From: Anaerolineae bacterium
Lineage (GTDB): Bacteria > Chloroflexota > Anaerolineae > Aggregatilineales > Aggregatilineaceae
Reading direction: 5' to 3'
DNA: 37,046 nucleotides
NCBI GenBank assembly: GCA_016930015.1
Contig: JAFGHR010000007.1
Coordinates: 1 to 37,046, forward strand
Shown here: one piece after another, positions 24,397-32,600 of the stretch
How positions within the stretch are numbered: the first letter of the stretch is position 1
Layout: each line of letters starts with the position of its first letter
Program-made: the position numbers and the translations under genes
Notes under the pieces: model-generated
The model's input: only the letters and a program-made list of their open reading frames with translations
What the model was told of the DNA's origin: nothing
The model's database searches: none

Positions 24397-24424
24397 TTGC
24401 CGGTAGAGGAATGTATGGTATACT
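24397..24424 (+). promoter_or_regulatory. Rightward promoter of the VOC pair
   Basis: TTGCCG (24397-24402), 16-base spacer, extended -10 TGGTATACT (24416-24424). Transcription would start near 24431, at the edge of the palindrome. Confidence 0.55.
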
Positions 24425-24427
24425 GAG

Positions 24428-24456
24428 ATGATAGAACATATGTTCTTTTTTGTCAA
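24428..24456 (-). promoter_or_regulatory. Leftward promoter of the VOC pair
   Basis: Minus-strand TTGACA (24451-24456, perfect), 17-base spacer, TATCAT (24428-24433, five of six). The palindrome 24433-24446 fills most of the spacer. Confidence 0.6.
24433..24446. promoter_or_regulatory. Perfect 14-bp palindromic operator between two divergent promoters
   Basis: AGAACATATGTTCT is its own reverse complement. It overlaps the leftward promoter spacer and the start site of the rightward promoter, so one bound repressor would block both. The core GAAC-N4-GTTC equals the core of the Gram-positive LexA (DinR) box; other regulators with such half-sites are possible. The regulator gene is not in the vicinity. 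Confidence 0.65.
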
Positions 24457-24482
24457 CAAATCACTGTAAAAAGGAGAAAAAC

Positions 24483-24893
24483 ATGCAGCCCCAGATTGCA
24501 CTGATCACGATCTTGACGGAAGACATCGCGCGGTTGGTCCGTTTTTACCGGGATGTGCTGGGTTTTCAGCCACAAGGTGAGGTGAACGAAACCGAACAGA
24601 AGTATGTCGAGTTCGAGCATACAGGCGTGCGGTTTGCGATCTGTGCGCGCCCGGTGATGTGGGAAGCAACGCGGCACGCGGACTTCAAACAACCAGCCAC
24701 CGGGCAGGCGTTCGAGTTAGCGTTTCCCTGTGAGTCGCCGGACGCGGTAGACGCGGCCTATGAGCGGATCATGGGGCAGGGGGCGGCACCGGTTCAGGCG
24801 CCCGCTACTATGCCGTGGGGCCAGCGCACGGCGTTTTTTGCTGACCCCGATGGGAATATTCACGAGTTATTCGCCGACCTGCCGAAGTCGTGA
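24483..24893 (+). CDS. VOC-superfamily protein, 136 aa
   Basis: A single-domain VOC protein: PQIALITILTEDIARLVRFYRDVLGF is the first unit, and TAFFADPDGNIHELF the closing strand with the family Asp-Pro-Asp-Gly-Asn turn and a Glu that could be a metal ligand. The His usually found in the first strand is replaced. Likely roles in this fold are glyoxalase-like isomerisation, ring-cleavage or drug sequestration; the substrate is unknown. AAGGAG lies 6 bases before the ATG at 24483; an upstream extension to 24450 is not supported because it would start inside the promoter region. It is convergent with the PhzF-type gene. Confidence 0.85.
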   Translation: MQPQIALITILTEDIARLVRFYRDVLGFQPQGEVNETEQKYVEFEHTGVRFAICARPVMWEATRHADFKQPATGQAFELAFPCESPDAVDAAYERIMGQGAAPVQAPATMPWGQRTAFFADPDGNIHELFADLPKS

Positions 24894-24915
24894 TCGCGCG
24901 CAAACAGCGGCGCCG

Positions 24916-25863
24916 CTACCAGCGCATGACGCCTTCGATCAACGGCACGGCTTCACCGGCGACGCGCACCATGCTGATCGCGTCGGGCGTTCCGTCTACC
25001 TCAATGTGAATGCGGCTGGGCCGGTTGATCTCAAGCCCTTGTTCGGCCAGTAGATGGGTTGTGGGCGGTGTGGCGTCTACAACCCCATTGTGAACTAAAT
25101 ACGCCCCTAACCCGCCGCTGGCCGAACCGGTCGCCGGGTCTTCGTTAACGCCCAATCCCGGCGCAAACATACGCGTATGCACGTCGGCGTCGAGGTCTTC
25201 AGTTTCGACGCAAAAGACCATCAGGCAGTTCTGGCAGTGTGTCTCAGGATCAATCGCTGCGCACAGCCGGGTCATGATCGCGGTATCCTGCTGTTTGGTG
25301 CTCAAGGACTGGACTTCGGCCAACGAACGTACCGGGATAAACAACTGGCGTATGCCGGTTGATACGACCTGGACCGGCCACCCGGTATCGAGCACGGCAT
25401 CCGGGGGCAGACCGAGCGCGCGAGCCAACTGCGCCGCCTGATCGGTGCTGGCGGTGGCGTAAAATTCCGGCGGCTGGTGATCCATTACCACCTGGTCAAC
25501 GTGACCGTCCGGCGACACGTGCAGCGCCGCGCCGCGTAAGCCTACCCGAAGGCTCAGACGCACGGCGGTTTGCGGCGCCTGGAGCGTGATCTTGCCGAGA
25601 TGCGCCAGCGTCCACACCGTGCCTACGACCGGGTGCCCGGCGAACGGCATTTCCGACTCAGGTGTAAAAATGCGCACGGTGAAATCGGCATCGGGTGAAT
25701 CGGGCGGAAACACAAACGTGGTTTCGGACAGGTTCATTTCTTGCGCGATACGCTGCATCTGGGTTGTAGTCAAGCCGTCTGCTTCCGGGAATACAGCTAA
25801 CGGGTTGCCGCCAAAGGCCTGATCGGTGAAAACGTCTACCTGCAAAAAACGATAGTTGGGCAT
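24916..25863 (-). CDS. PhzF-family isomerase/epimerase-like protein
   Basis: A 315-aa protein of the PhzF (phenazine biosynthesis-like, diaminopimelate-epimerase fold) family, made of two similar halves. Marks are the opening VDVFTDQAFGGNPLAVF, the catalytic Glu47 in NLSETTFV, the loop MPFAGHPVVGT (Gly76-His77) and the second-half loop NEDPATGSASGGLGAYL. Most PhzF proteins outside phenazine clusters act on unknown small molecules; no other phenazine gene is here. AGGAG lies 7 bases before the ATG. Upstream on the same strand lie the structured spacer 25923-26002 and the 64-aa gene, which could feed transcription into it. Confidence 0.92.
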   Translation of the reverse strand: MPNYRFLQVDVFTDQAFGGNPLAVFPEADGLTTTQMQRIAQEMNLSETTFVFPPDSPDADFTVRIFTPESEMPFAGHPVVGTVWTLAHLGKITLQAPQTAVRLSLRVGLRGAALHVSPDGHVDQVVMDHQPPEFYATASTDQAAQLARALGLPPDAVLDTGWPVQVVSTGIRQLFIPVRSLAEVQSLSTKQQDTAIMTRLCAAIDPETHCQNCLMVFCVETEDLDADVHTRMFAPGLGVNEDPATGSASGGLGAYLVHNGVVDATPPTTHLLAEQGLEINRPSRIHIEVDGTPDAISMVRVAGEAVPLIEGVMRW

Positions 25864-25922
25864 ACATGTACTCCTGGTGCAATCAACCGGGGATTGTTTC
25901 CTGGTGTATTCAGGTGATCGAA

Positions 25923-26002
25923 AACCCGCACGTTGTGCGGTGTGATGCGCATATTGTGCGGGTTCGGTGATGAATCAGGCTCGCACAAGTGGTTTGTGCG
26001 AG
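25923..26002 (-). terminator. Hairpin cluster with alternative pairings (terminator or leader)
   Basis: Two structures lie after the stop at 26027. CTCGCACAA-GTGGT-TTGTGCGAG (25980-26002) is a perfect 9-bp hairpin. Below it, the arm GTGCGGGTT of the minus strand (complement of 25923-25931) can pair either with CCGCAC near by (25935-25940, 3-base loop) or with AACCCGCAC (complement of 25956-25964, 9 bp). On the minus strand both end in GGGTTTTC, a short T run. The set can act as terminator of the 64-aa gene, or as a switchable leader for the PhzF gene that starts at 25863. Confidence 0.5.
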
Positions 26003-26026
26003 TATCCTGTTATTGAGCGCGGCGCT

Positions 26027-26221
26027 TTAGCCTTCCGGCAGATTCAAGCTTTCCCAATCGCTCTTGCTGACGAATTTGGTGAGGTTGCGGCCATCAGCGG
26101 TCTTGGCACGCAGCCCGTAGCGAGTCTGACCGTTCTTGGTGGTGAACGTTGTCTTGATAACGTCCGATTCCTTTATCTGAACCTTTTGACGGATTTTTAC
26201 GTCGTAGAATTCGATTGGCAC
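26027..26221 (-). CDS. 64-aa basic protein, resembles a DUF5679-type zinc ribbon without cysteines
   Basis: A short gene starting with GTG, with AAGGAG 8 bases upstream and a TTGACT-17-AATAAT promoter at 26348-26376. The protein has the phrases YDVKIRQKVQIK, FTTKNGQTRYGL and GRNLTKFVSK. This order (Tyr-x-Val-Lys, Lys-Val-x-Ile-Lys, Lys-Asn-Gly-x, then a closing Phe-Val-Ser-Lys) resembles small DUF5679-type zinc ribbons, in which YCVKC and a later CPxCG hold a metal; here all four Cys are replaced. The similarity is my own pattern comparison and is weak. Otherwise the protein is unknown; its size and charge would suit nucleic acid or ribosome binding. Confidence 0.7.
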   Translation of the reverse strand: MPIEFYDVKIRQKVQIKESDVIKTTFTTKNGQTRYGLRAKTADGRNLTKFVSKSDWESLNLPEG

Positions 26222-26315
26222 TTTTGCTACTCCTTACTTTTAACGGACACTTAATTACGGCAAGTTTACGCGTACTCTTCGCTTGATGATTTTACCACGA
26301 TAGCCCCTTTGTTGC

Positions 26316-26336
26316 ACAACTTTTAAGCGAAGTTGT
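26316..26336 (-). promoter_or_regulatory. Leader hairpin of the 64-aa gene
   Basis: ACAACTT-N7-AAGTTGT, perfect 7-bp stem, enclosed by GCCCCTT and AAGGGC with an internal loop. It lies in the predicted 5' leader, about 95 bases before the GTG at 26221, and no T run follows. Confidence 0.45.
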
Positions 26337-26347
26337 AAGGGCATGCC

Positions 26348-26376
26348 ATTATTATACGTTATTTTGTGCCAGTCAA
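26348..26376 (-). promoter_or_regulatory. Promoter of the 64-aa gene
   Basis: Minus-strand TTGACT (26371-26376), 17-base spacer, AATAAT (26348-26353); a TATAAT overlaps three bases upstream. Confidence 0.5.
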
Positions 26377-26638
26377 GGCGTAATTTCCCCGTAAGGTTCG
26401 CTCAGTTTTTGGGAGAGTGACGGCGTGTTTCGCAGCAGCGTCTATTTTATCCAGTGGTATGAAACACCTTTGCATGTGCAGCAGGTGATCGCGAACACAT
26501 CCAGAGTCACGCATTTTTTATGTCTTTTTCCGTGATTTTCTTCTGTACTCTCCGTATGCGCTGCGGTTAAAAATCAGTTCACCCCCAAATCCGGACGCAC
26601 CCATTTTGACCGGGCCTGGATTTTAGGCGGAAATCGTT

Positions 26639-26644
26639 TATAAT
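26639..26644 (+). promoter_or_regulatory. -10 box of rpmJ
   Basis: Perfect TATAAT about 115 bases before the rpmJ start. A TTGACC lies at 26606-26611 but 27 bases away, so the -35 is not settled. Confidence 0.45.
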
Positions 26645-26759
26645 GGGGTGTGTTTGACTGGAAATGGATCCGGATCATGGCCGGATTGCTCAAAATGGCT
26701 ATCTTACCCCCGCGTGTCAGCGGCTCCGGCGAGGTAGTGACTCAACCGGGGAGGTTATC

Positions 26760-26876
26760 ATGAAAGTACGGTCGTCAGTACGCAAGATGTGTGACAAGTG
26801 CTACTTTGTGCGCCGAAATGGTCATTTGTATGTGATGTGCTCGGCCAACCCCAAGCACAAGCAGCGTCAGGGGTAG
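26760..26876 (+). CDS. rpmJ: 50S ribosomal protein bL36
   Basis: A 38-aa ribosomal protein of the large subunit. The zinc ribbon ligands Cys11, Cys14, Cys27 and His33 are all present ([21 protein letters not shown]), so this is the zinc-containing type. The sequence starts [10 protein letters not shown], as in the family. GGGGAGG lies 5 bases before the ATG. The frame could be read back to 26664 but that part has no ribosome site. It stands alone with its own TATAAT box and an intrinsic terminator, not in the usual infA-rpmJ-rpsM operon. Confidence 0.97.
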   Translation: MKVRSSVRKMCDKCYFVRRNGHLYVMCSANPKHKQRQG

Positions 26877-26898
26877 TGCTACGCATACCAGGAACAAG

Positions 26899-26921
26899 AA
26901 CGGGCCCTTGGGTCCGTTTTT
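26899..26921 (+). terminator. Rho-independent terminator of rpmJ
   Basis: AACGGGCC (26899-26906), loop CTTG, GGTCCGTT (26911-26918) with one G-T pair, followed by three more T. It lies 22 bases after the rpmJ stop. Confidence 0.85.
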
Positions 26922-27160
26922 GTTTCTAACGTATATCTCTTTACTGAACTCAGCCTCATTTTTATTGCATGCCTCTCTTGTGCCATAATTGAATGATAAA
27001 GAAAATCATGAGATGCTGCGTTCAAGGTTGGCGGTTAATGCGCTGCCGCCGTGAGCGTTTGTATGCTAATTGCTGGTTTATGTGACCGGGACACGAATTT
27101 AATTTTATGGATGGAATGTGATGATCCGCTAGAATCAAAAAATTGTTTAGGAGATGTGTG

Positions 27161-29560
27161 ATGAGTGTTGCCATTCACCAGGCCGCTGTCATCGGCTCTG
27201 GTACGATGGGCAGCGGGATCGCGGCCCTGCTCGCCGGGATCGGTGTGCCCGTGATCGTGCTCGATATCCCCGCCAACGATACCGCGCCCGGTGATCCCCC
27301 TGCGGCCCGTAACGCGGTCGTGCTGCGCAACATCGAGGCCATGAAAAAAAGCCGGCCAGCTCCATTGTTTTCTCCCGGCGATATGGACCTGATCACGCCC
27401 GGCAACCTGGATGATGATCTTGACCTGCTGCGCGATGTGGATTGGATCGTGGAAGCGGTTGTCGAAAACCTGGTGGTCAAACAGGCGTTAATGGACCGGC
27501 TCGAAACGGTGCGCCAGCCGCACGCGATTATTTCGACCAATACCAGCGGCCTGAGTATTAACGCCATCGCCGCGAATTGTAGTGAAACGTTTAAACAACA
27601 CTTTTTGGGAACACACTTTTTTAATCCACCGCGTTATTTGAAATTGTTGGAGATCATCCCCCACGATCAAACCGATCCCGCCGTGTTAACGTTTATGGAG
27701 CGCTTCGGCTCGGATGCGCTGGGCAAGGGTATTGTGGTGTGCAAAGACACGCCGAACTTCATCGCCAACCGGTTTATCAGCATGTCGGGCACCTATGGTG
27801 TGAACTACGCGCTGGATCACGGCTACACGGTGGCTGAAGTCGATAACTTGACCGGCCCGTTGGTCGGGCGCCCCAAAACGGCCACCTTCCGCCTGAACGA
27901 TCTGATCGGCACCGATATCATGGTGCACGTGAACCAGAACCTCTACCCGGCCATACCCGGCGACGAATCGCGCGAGATTTTGAACCATCCGAGGTCGAAG
28001 CCGCTGTTTGAACACATGCTGGAACACGGCTTGCTGGGTAACAAGGCTCGCCAGGGGTTTTACAAACGTGTTGATCTGCCGGACGGCGGGCGCGAGTTCT
28101 GGACGTTGAACCTGGATACGCTTGAGCATGAAGCGCCTGTCAAGGTGCGGTTTGAGAGCGTGGGCCAGCACCGCAAAATCGAGGATACCGGGGCACGCAT
28201 CAAGGCCATGGTCGAGTCTGGTGACCGCGCCGGGCGTTACCTGTGGCACCTGCACGCGTTTTACCTGACATACGCCGCGCGCCGCCTGGGCGAGATCGCC
28301 GATGATATCCCCGCTATCGACAACGCGAACTGCTGGGGGTTTAATCACGAGTTGGGCCCGTTCATGATCTGGGATGCGTTGGGCGTCGAAGCCACGATCC
28401 CGCGTATGGAAACAGACGGGTATACCGTGCCCCAGTGGGTCAAAGATATGCTGTCTGGCGGCTGCCCGACTTTTTACCGGCAGGACGGTAACGGGATCGT
28501 GACCGGTGTCTATGATCCGTCGGTGGGGCAGTACGTGCCGCTCGAATGCGATCCGCGCGTGATCGTGATCAAAAACCTGTATGCCGCCGGTAAAAAAGTC
28601 GATGGCCTGGCCGGGGCGTCGCTGCACGATATGGGCGATGGCGTGGCGCTGCTCGAATTTCACACCAAGGCCAATACGATTGACGACGACGTGATCAAAA
28701 TGGGATGGACGGCGCTTGAACGCCTCGAATCTGATTTTGACGGGCTGGTGATCGGTAACCAGGGTGATCATTTCAGCGCGGGCGCCAACATTTTTTTGAT
28801 CGCGATGCTGGCTCAACAGGGCGAATGGGACCAGATCGACCGTATGATCAGGGAAATGCAAAACTTGATGCAGGCGTTCCGGTATGCAGCCAAACCGGTT
28901 GTGACCGCGCCGTTCGGTATGACGCTGGCCGGTGGCGCGGAATTCGCGATGGCCGGGGCGCGCAGCGTGGCTCATGCCGAACTGTACGCCGGGCTGGTCG
29001 AGATCGGGGTGGGCCTGCTGCCCGCTGGGACCGGCTGCAAAGAGATGCTGCGCCGCCGGTTGAACCCGGTGATGCAAACGCCGGACGCCGACGCCCTGCC
29101 ACACCTGTACGCGATTTTCGAGGCGATCGCGCTCGCGACGGTGTCAGAGAGCGCACGCCAGGCGCGTGACATGGGGTTTTTGCTGCCCGGCGATCGTATT
29201 GTGTTGAACAAGGATCACCTGCTGGCCGAAGCCAAGCGCGAGGCGCTGCACCTGGCCGCCAGCGGTTACAGGCCGCTGCCGCCTCAAAAGGTGTGGGCCG
29301 CCGGGCGTGATGCCCTGGCCGCGCTGCGCGTGGGCGTGTATACCATGTCTGAAGGCGGCTACGCGACCGGGCACGAGGTACGCATCGCCAACATGATCGC
29401 ATATGTGTTATGCGGTGGTGATCTGTCCGAGCCGGGATGGGTGCCGGAACACGTGATTTTGGACCTGGAACGCGACGCATTTGTCGAATTGTGCCGCGAA
29501 CCCAAGACCCACGAGCGGATCGCCCATATGCTGCAACATGGTAAACCGCTGCGTAACTAA
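27161..29560 (+). CDS. fadN: 3-hydroxyacyl-CoA dehydrogenase / enoyl-CoA hydratase, FadN type
   Basis: A 799-aa two-domain beta-oxidation enzyme. The N-terminal NAD-binding fold has IGSGTMGSG (residues 11-19), the dehydrogenase catalytic region STNTSGLSI and GTHFFNPPRYLKLLEII with His152, and the helical dimer domain follows (FGSDALGKGIVVCKDTPNFIANRF). The C-terminal third is an enoyl-CoA hydratase domain with FSAGANIF, the oxyanion segment TLAGGAEFAMAGAR and the Glu-containing VEIGVGLLPAGTG. The order dehydrogenase-then-hydratase and the length match Bacillus FadN, the reverse of E. coli FadB. GGAG lies 7 bases before the ATG at 27161; an upstream start at 27143 is not supported. The thiolase partner is 6.3 kb downstream, beyond the giant kinase. 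Confidence 0.93.
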   Translation: MSVAIHQAAVIGSGTMGSGIAALLAGIGVPVIVLDIPANDTAPGDPPAARNAVVLRNIEAMKKSRPAPLFSPGDMDLITPGNLDDDLDLLRDVDWIVEAVVENLVVKQALMDRLETVRQPHAIISTNTSGLSINAIAANCSETFKQHFLGTHFFNPPRYLKLLEIIPHDQTDPAVLTFMERFGSDALGKGIVVCKDTPNFIANRFISMSGTYGVNYALDHGYTVAEVDNLTGPLVGRPKTATFRLNDLIGTDIMVHVNQNLYPAIPGDESREILNHPRSKPLFEHMLEHGLLGNKARQGFYKRVDLPDGGREFWTLNLDTLEHEAPVKVRFESVGQHRKIEDTGARIKAMVESGDRAGRYLWHLHAFYLTYAARRLGEIADDIPAIDNANCWGFNHELGPFMIWDALGVEATIPRMETDGYTVPQWVKDMLSGGCPTFYRQDGNGIVTGVYDPSVGQYVPLECDPRVIVIKNLYAAGKKVDGLAGASLHDMGDGVALLEFHTKANTIDDDVIKMGWTALERLESDFDGLVIGNQGDHFSAGANIFLIAMLAQQGEWDQIDRMIREMQNLMQAFRYAAKPVVTAPFGMTLAGGAEFAMAGARSVAHAELYAGLVEIGVGLLPAGTGCKEMLRRRLNPVMQTPDADALPHLYAIFEAIALATVSESARQARDMGFLLPGDRIVLNKDHLLAEAKREALHLAASGYRPLPPQKVWAAGRDALAALRVGVYTMSEGGYATGHEVRIANMIAYVLCGGDLSEPGWVPEHVILDLERDAFVELCREPKTHERIAHMLQHGKPLRN

Positions 29561-29688
29561 CACCTGGTACACGCGAGCAACGCGAGCACAATGGAACAGG
29601 TCAGGTAGAGGTTAGCAGTTGCTGGTAGCGATAATGAATTGTAATGGTACAACCCCCGGTGAAGGACATACCAGCCGAGGAGGAAAAA

Positions 29689-32600
29689 ATGGATAGAAAT
29701 CGCAGAGACACGATATCTCGCCGGAGGGAAAGACTTGCCCTGCGAGTGGCCTTGTTTTATCTCCTGGTGGGTGGCATGTGGATTCTGTTTTCTGATCGGC
29801 TGTTGGATATGCTGTCTTCCGATCCGGATCATGTCTCGCGCGCCCAAACGTACAAGGGCTGGTTTTATATTGTGGTGACCGGTATAGGGCTGTATGGTGT
29901 TTTGCGCCGTCATATGATTTACCAGCAGCGTGCAACCGGGGAGCTGCAAAAGAGCGAACGGCGCCTCCGGGCGATTTTGAACGCGATCCCGGACCTGATC
30001 TTCCAGACAAACCGCGAAGGCCAGTTCCGGGAATTTGACCCAGGGCTGAATATGCCCACGGTCGAACGAATGCTGGGCCGGACTGTGGCCGACTTTTTGC
30101 CTTCTGAACGCCTGCCCCAGGTGCTGGACGATATCCGCCAGACGCTTGAGACGGGGCACACACAGCAGTCTGAATTTCAGCATGTCATTCAGGGGGAACG
30201 CCACGCGTTTGAGGTGCGGTACGCGGCCAGCGGGCAGGACGAAGTGGTCGTCATTATCCGGGATATCACCGCGGTCCAGCAGGCTCAAGAAGCGCTGGCC
30301 CGCGAACACCAACTGTTGCAGAGCGTGATCGATAGTCTGCCGGATTTTGTCTATGTTAAGGATACCGAAAGCCGGCATTTGCTCAATAATATAGCGGTGA
30401 CGCGCCATATGGGGCTGACCGATCCGGCGGACACCGTTGGTAAGACCGATTTTGATTTTTACCCACCAGAGTTGGCGGAGAGTTTCCATGCTGATGATCG
30501 CATGGTCATGCAGTCCGGCGAGCCGCTGATCAACCGGGAAGAAGAATCGTACAGTCCGGGGAAAGAACCCCGGTGGATGTTGACTATAAAAGTGCCGTTG
30601 AGAGATAAAAACGGGGTTGTGATCGGGTTGGTGGGCACTGGCCGTGATATCACGGCTCGTAAAAAAGCGGAAGATGCGCTGCAATTTGCCCAATTTGGCA
30701 TGGATCGCGCCAGCGACTCGATCATGTGGCTGACGGACACCGGCGAGATCACGTATGCCAACGAGCTGACATGCACCATGTTAGGCTACACGCACAGCGA
30801 ACTACAGCGTATGAACATATATGATATCAACCCCTCGTTATCCCCTGAAGCTTTTAAAGATACTGTCCGCGAGGTCAAACGGTGTGGTGCGCTGCTCTTC
30901 GAAACCACCCACCAGACCAGCAGCGGCGAGTTGATCCCGGTCGAAATCGCCCATAACTACCTGGAGTTTAACGATAAAACGTATGTTGTTACGTTTGCGC
31001 GCAACATCACGAAGCGTAAACAAGTCGAGCAGGCGCTCCACGATGCACACGACCAGTTGGAGCGCCGTGTCGCTGAGCGGACAGCCGAACTGGCAGAAGC
31101 GAATACCCGGCTCGAGGAAGAGCGCCACCTGCTGCGCACGCTGCTCGACCATCTGCCGGATCACATTTACGTCAAAGACACCGACAGCCGGTTTATCATG
31201 GTCAATGATGCCATGGCACGGTCGGTAGGTGTTGCCACGCCCGAAGAAGTCATTGGTAAGACGGATTTCGATTTTTTCTCGCGCGAGCTGGCAGAATGGT
31301 TTTTGACCGACGAGCGTAACCTATTCGAAACCGGCGAGGCGCTGATAAACAAAGAGGAACCCTCGCTTGGCTACCAGGACACTCCGCGTTGGGTGTTATC
31401 CACCAAAGTCCCGCTCCGTGATGCGAAAGGTGACATTACCCGGCTGGTGGGAATTGGCCGCGACATTACCGCGCGCAAGCAGATGGAAGATGACCTGCGT
31501 GCGGCGCATGATGAACTTGAGCAGCGTGTGCTCGAGCGGACGGCAGAACTCTCTGCGGCCAACGCCAGCTTAAAAACCGAAATCGCCGAGCGCAAACGTA
31601 TCGAAGCCGAACGCGAGCGGCTGCTGTTCCAGGCGGAGGCGCAAGCGACTCAACTGACAACGGTGGCCGAAGTGAGCCGCCGGGCGTCGCGTTCGCTGGA
31701 TGTGTACGAAGTGCTGTGGACGGCGTCCGAGTTAATTGCCGAAAACTTTGGCCTCTACCACGCGCACATTTACCTGGTCGATGAGCAAAACAATCGGCTG
31801 GTGCTGGCGGCTGGCTCCGGTAACGTTGGGCGCGAATTGGTCAGGCTCCAGCATTCGCTGCCGATCCAGTACCCAGACAGCATTGTTTCCCACGCGGCGC
31901 GTTCTCGCGAGGTGATCATAGTCAACAATGTGATGGAATCCCTTGAGTTCTTGCCGAATCCGATGCTGCCGGATACCCGGTCGGAGATGGCGGTGCCGAT
32001 GATTGTCGGTGACAGGCTGATCGGCGTGCTGGATGTGGAGGACAATGTCTTTAATCGGTTCACAGAAGACGATGCCCAGATCAAGCTGATCCTGGCGGCA
32101 CAGCTTGCGATCGCGGTTCAAAATGCGCGACTGTATACCGAGACCACACATCGCCTGGCTATCATTGAAAACTTCGACGCCTTGATCGCGTTAACACCGC
32201 TCGGTGATGAGCCGCGACGTAATGTGTCATACATCAACCCGGCTGGCCTGCGTATGAGTGGTTATGCTTCGCTCGAAGTACTTTTGCAGCATTCCATAAG
32301 CGACTTCTTCCCACCGGATGTACTGGCGATGATTCGGGATGTGGCTGTCCCGGTGGCCATGCGTGAGGGGGTATGGCGCGGTGAAAGTGTATTACGCCTG
32401 CGTGACGGCACCTTGCTGCCAGTCGAGCAGACGATGCTCATTATTCGTGACGAACAAGGGGCACCACGCGATCTGGTGACCATGATGACCGATATCACCG
32501 AACGAAAACAGGCCGAGGAACGGCAGCGCCAGTTGAATCGCCAGCTTGAAAAACGCAACCAACAGCTTGTTGGCCTTCAGGAAGTGGGGCGCACGCTGGC

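Larger units (their letters stand above)
26222..26759. other. Gene-free divergent spacer with leader hairpin and two promoters
   Basis: The 538 bases between the 64-aa gene and rpmJ hold a leftward promoter (26348-26376) followed by a leader of about 120 bases, and the TATAAT box of rpmJ (26639-26644). The leader carries the perfect inverted repeat ACAACTT (26316-26322)/AAGTTGT (26330-26336), flanked by a second, looser GCCCCTT/AAGGGC pair. From about 26390 to 26600 I see no gene or clear structure. Confidence 0.5.

Noticed and set aside
24433..24446. Firm assignment of the palindrome as a LexA box
   Set aside because: The core matches, but neither VOC gene is an SOS gene and no lexA is in the window; it is kept only as a candidate operator.
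26664..26759. Upstream extension of rpmJ
   Set aside because: The bL36 family starts at MKVR, and GGGGAGG stands just before that ATG at 26760.
27686..29104. 472-codon open frame on the minus strand opposite fadN
   Set aside because: It lies fully antisense to a clear FadN gene, has a His/Arg/Gln-rich composition typical of shadow frames in GC-rich DNA, and no ribosome site or family pattern.
29557..30693. 378-codon minus-strand open frame across the fadN end and the start of the giant kinase
   Set aside because: It is antisense to two well-supported genes and shows no domain pattern.
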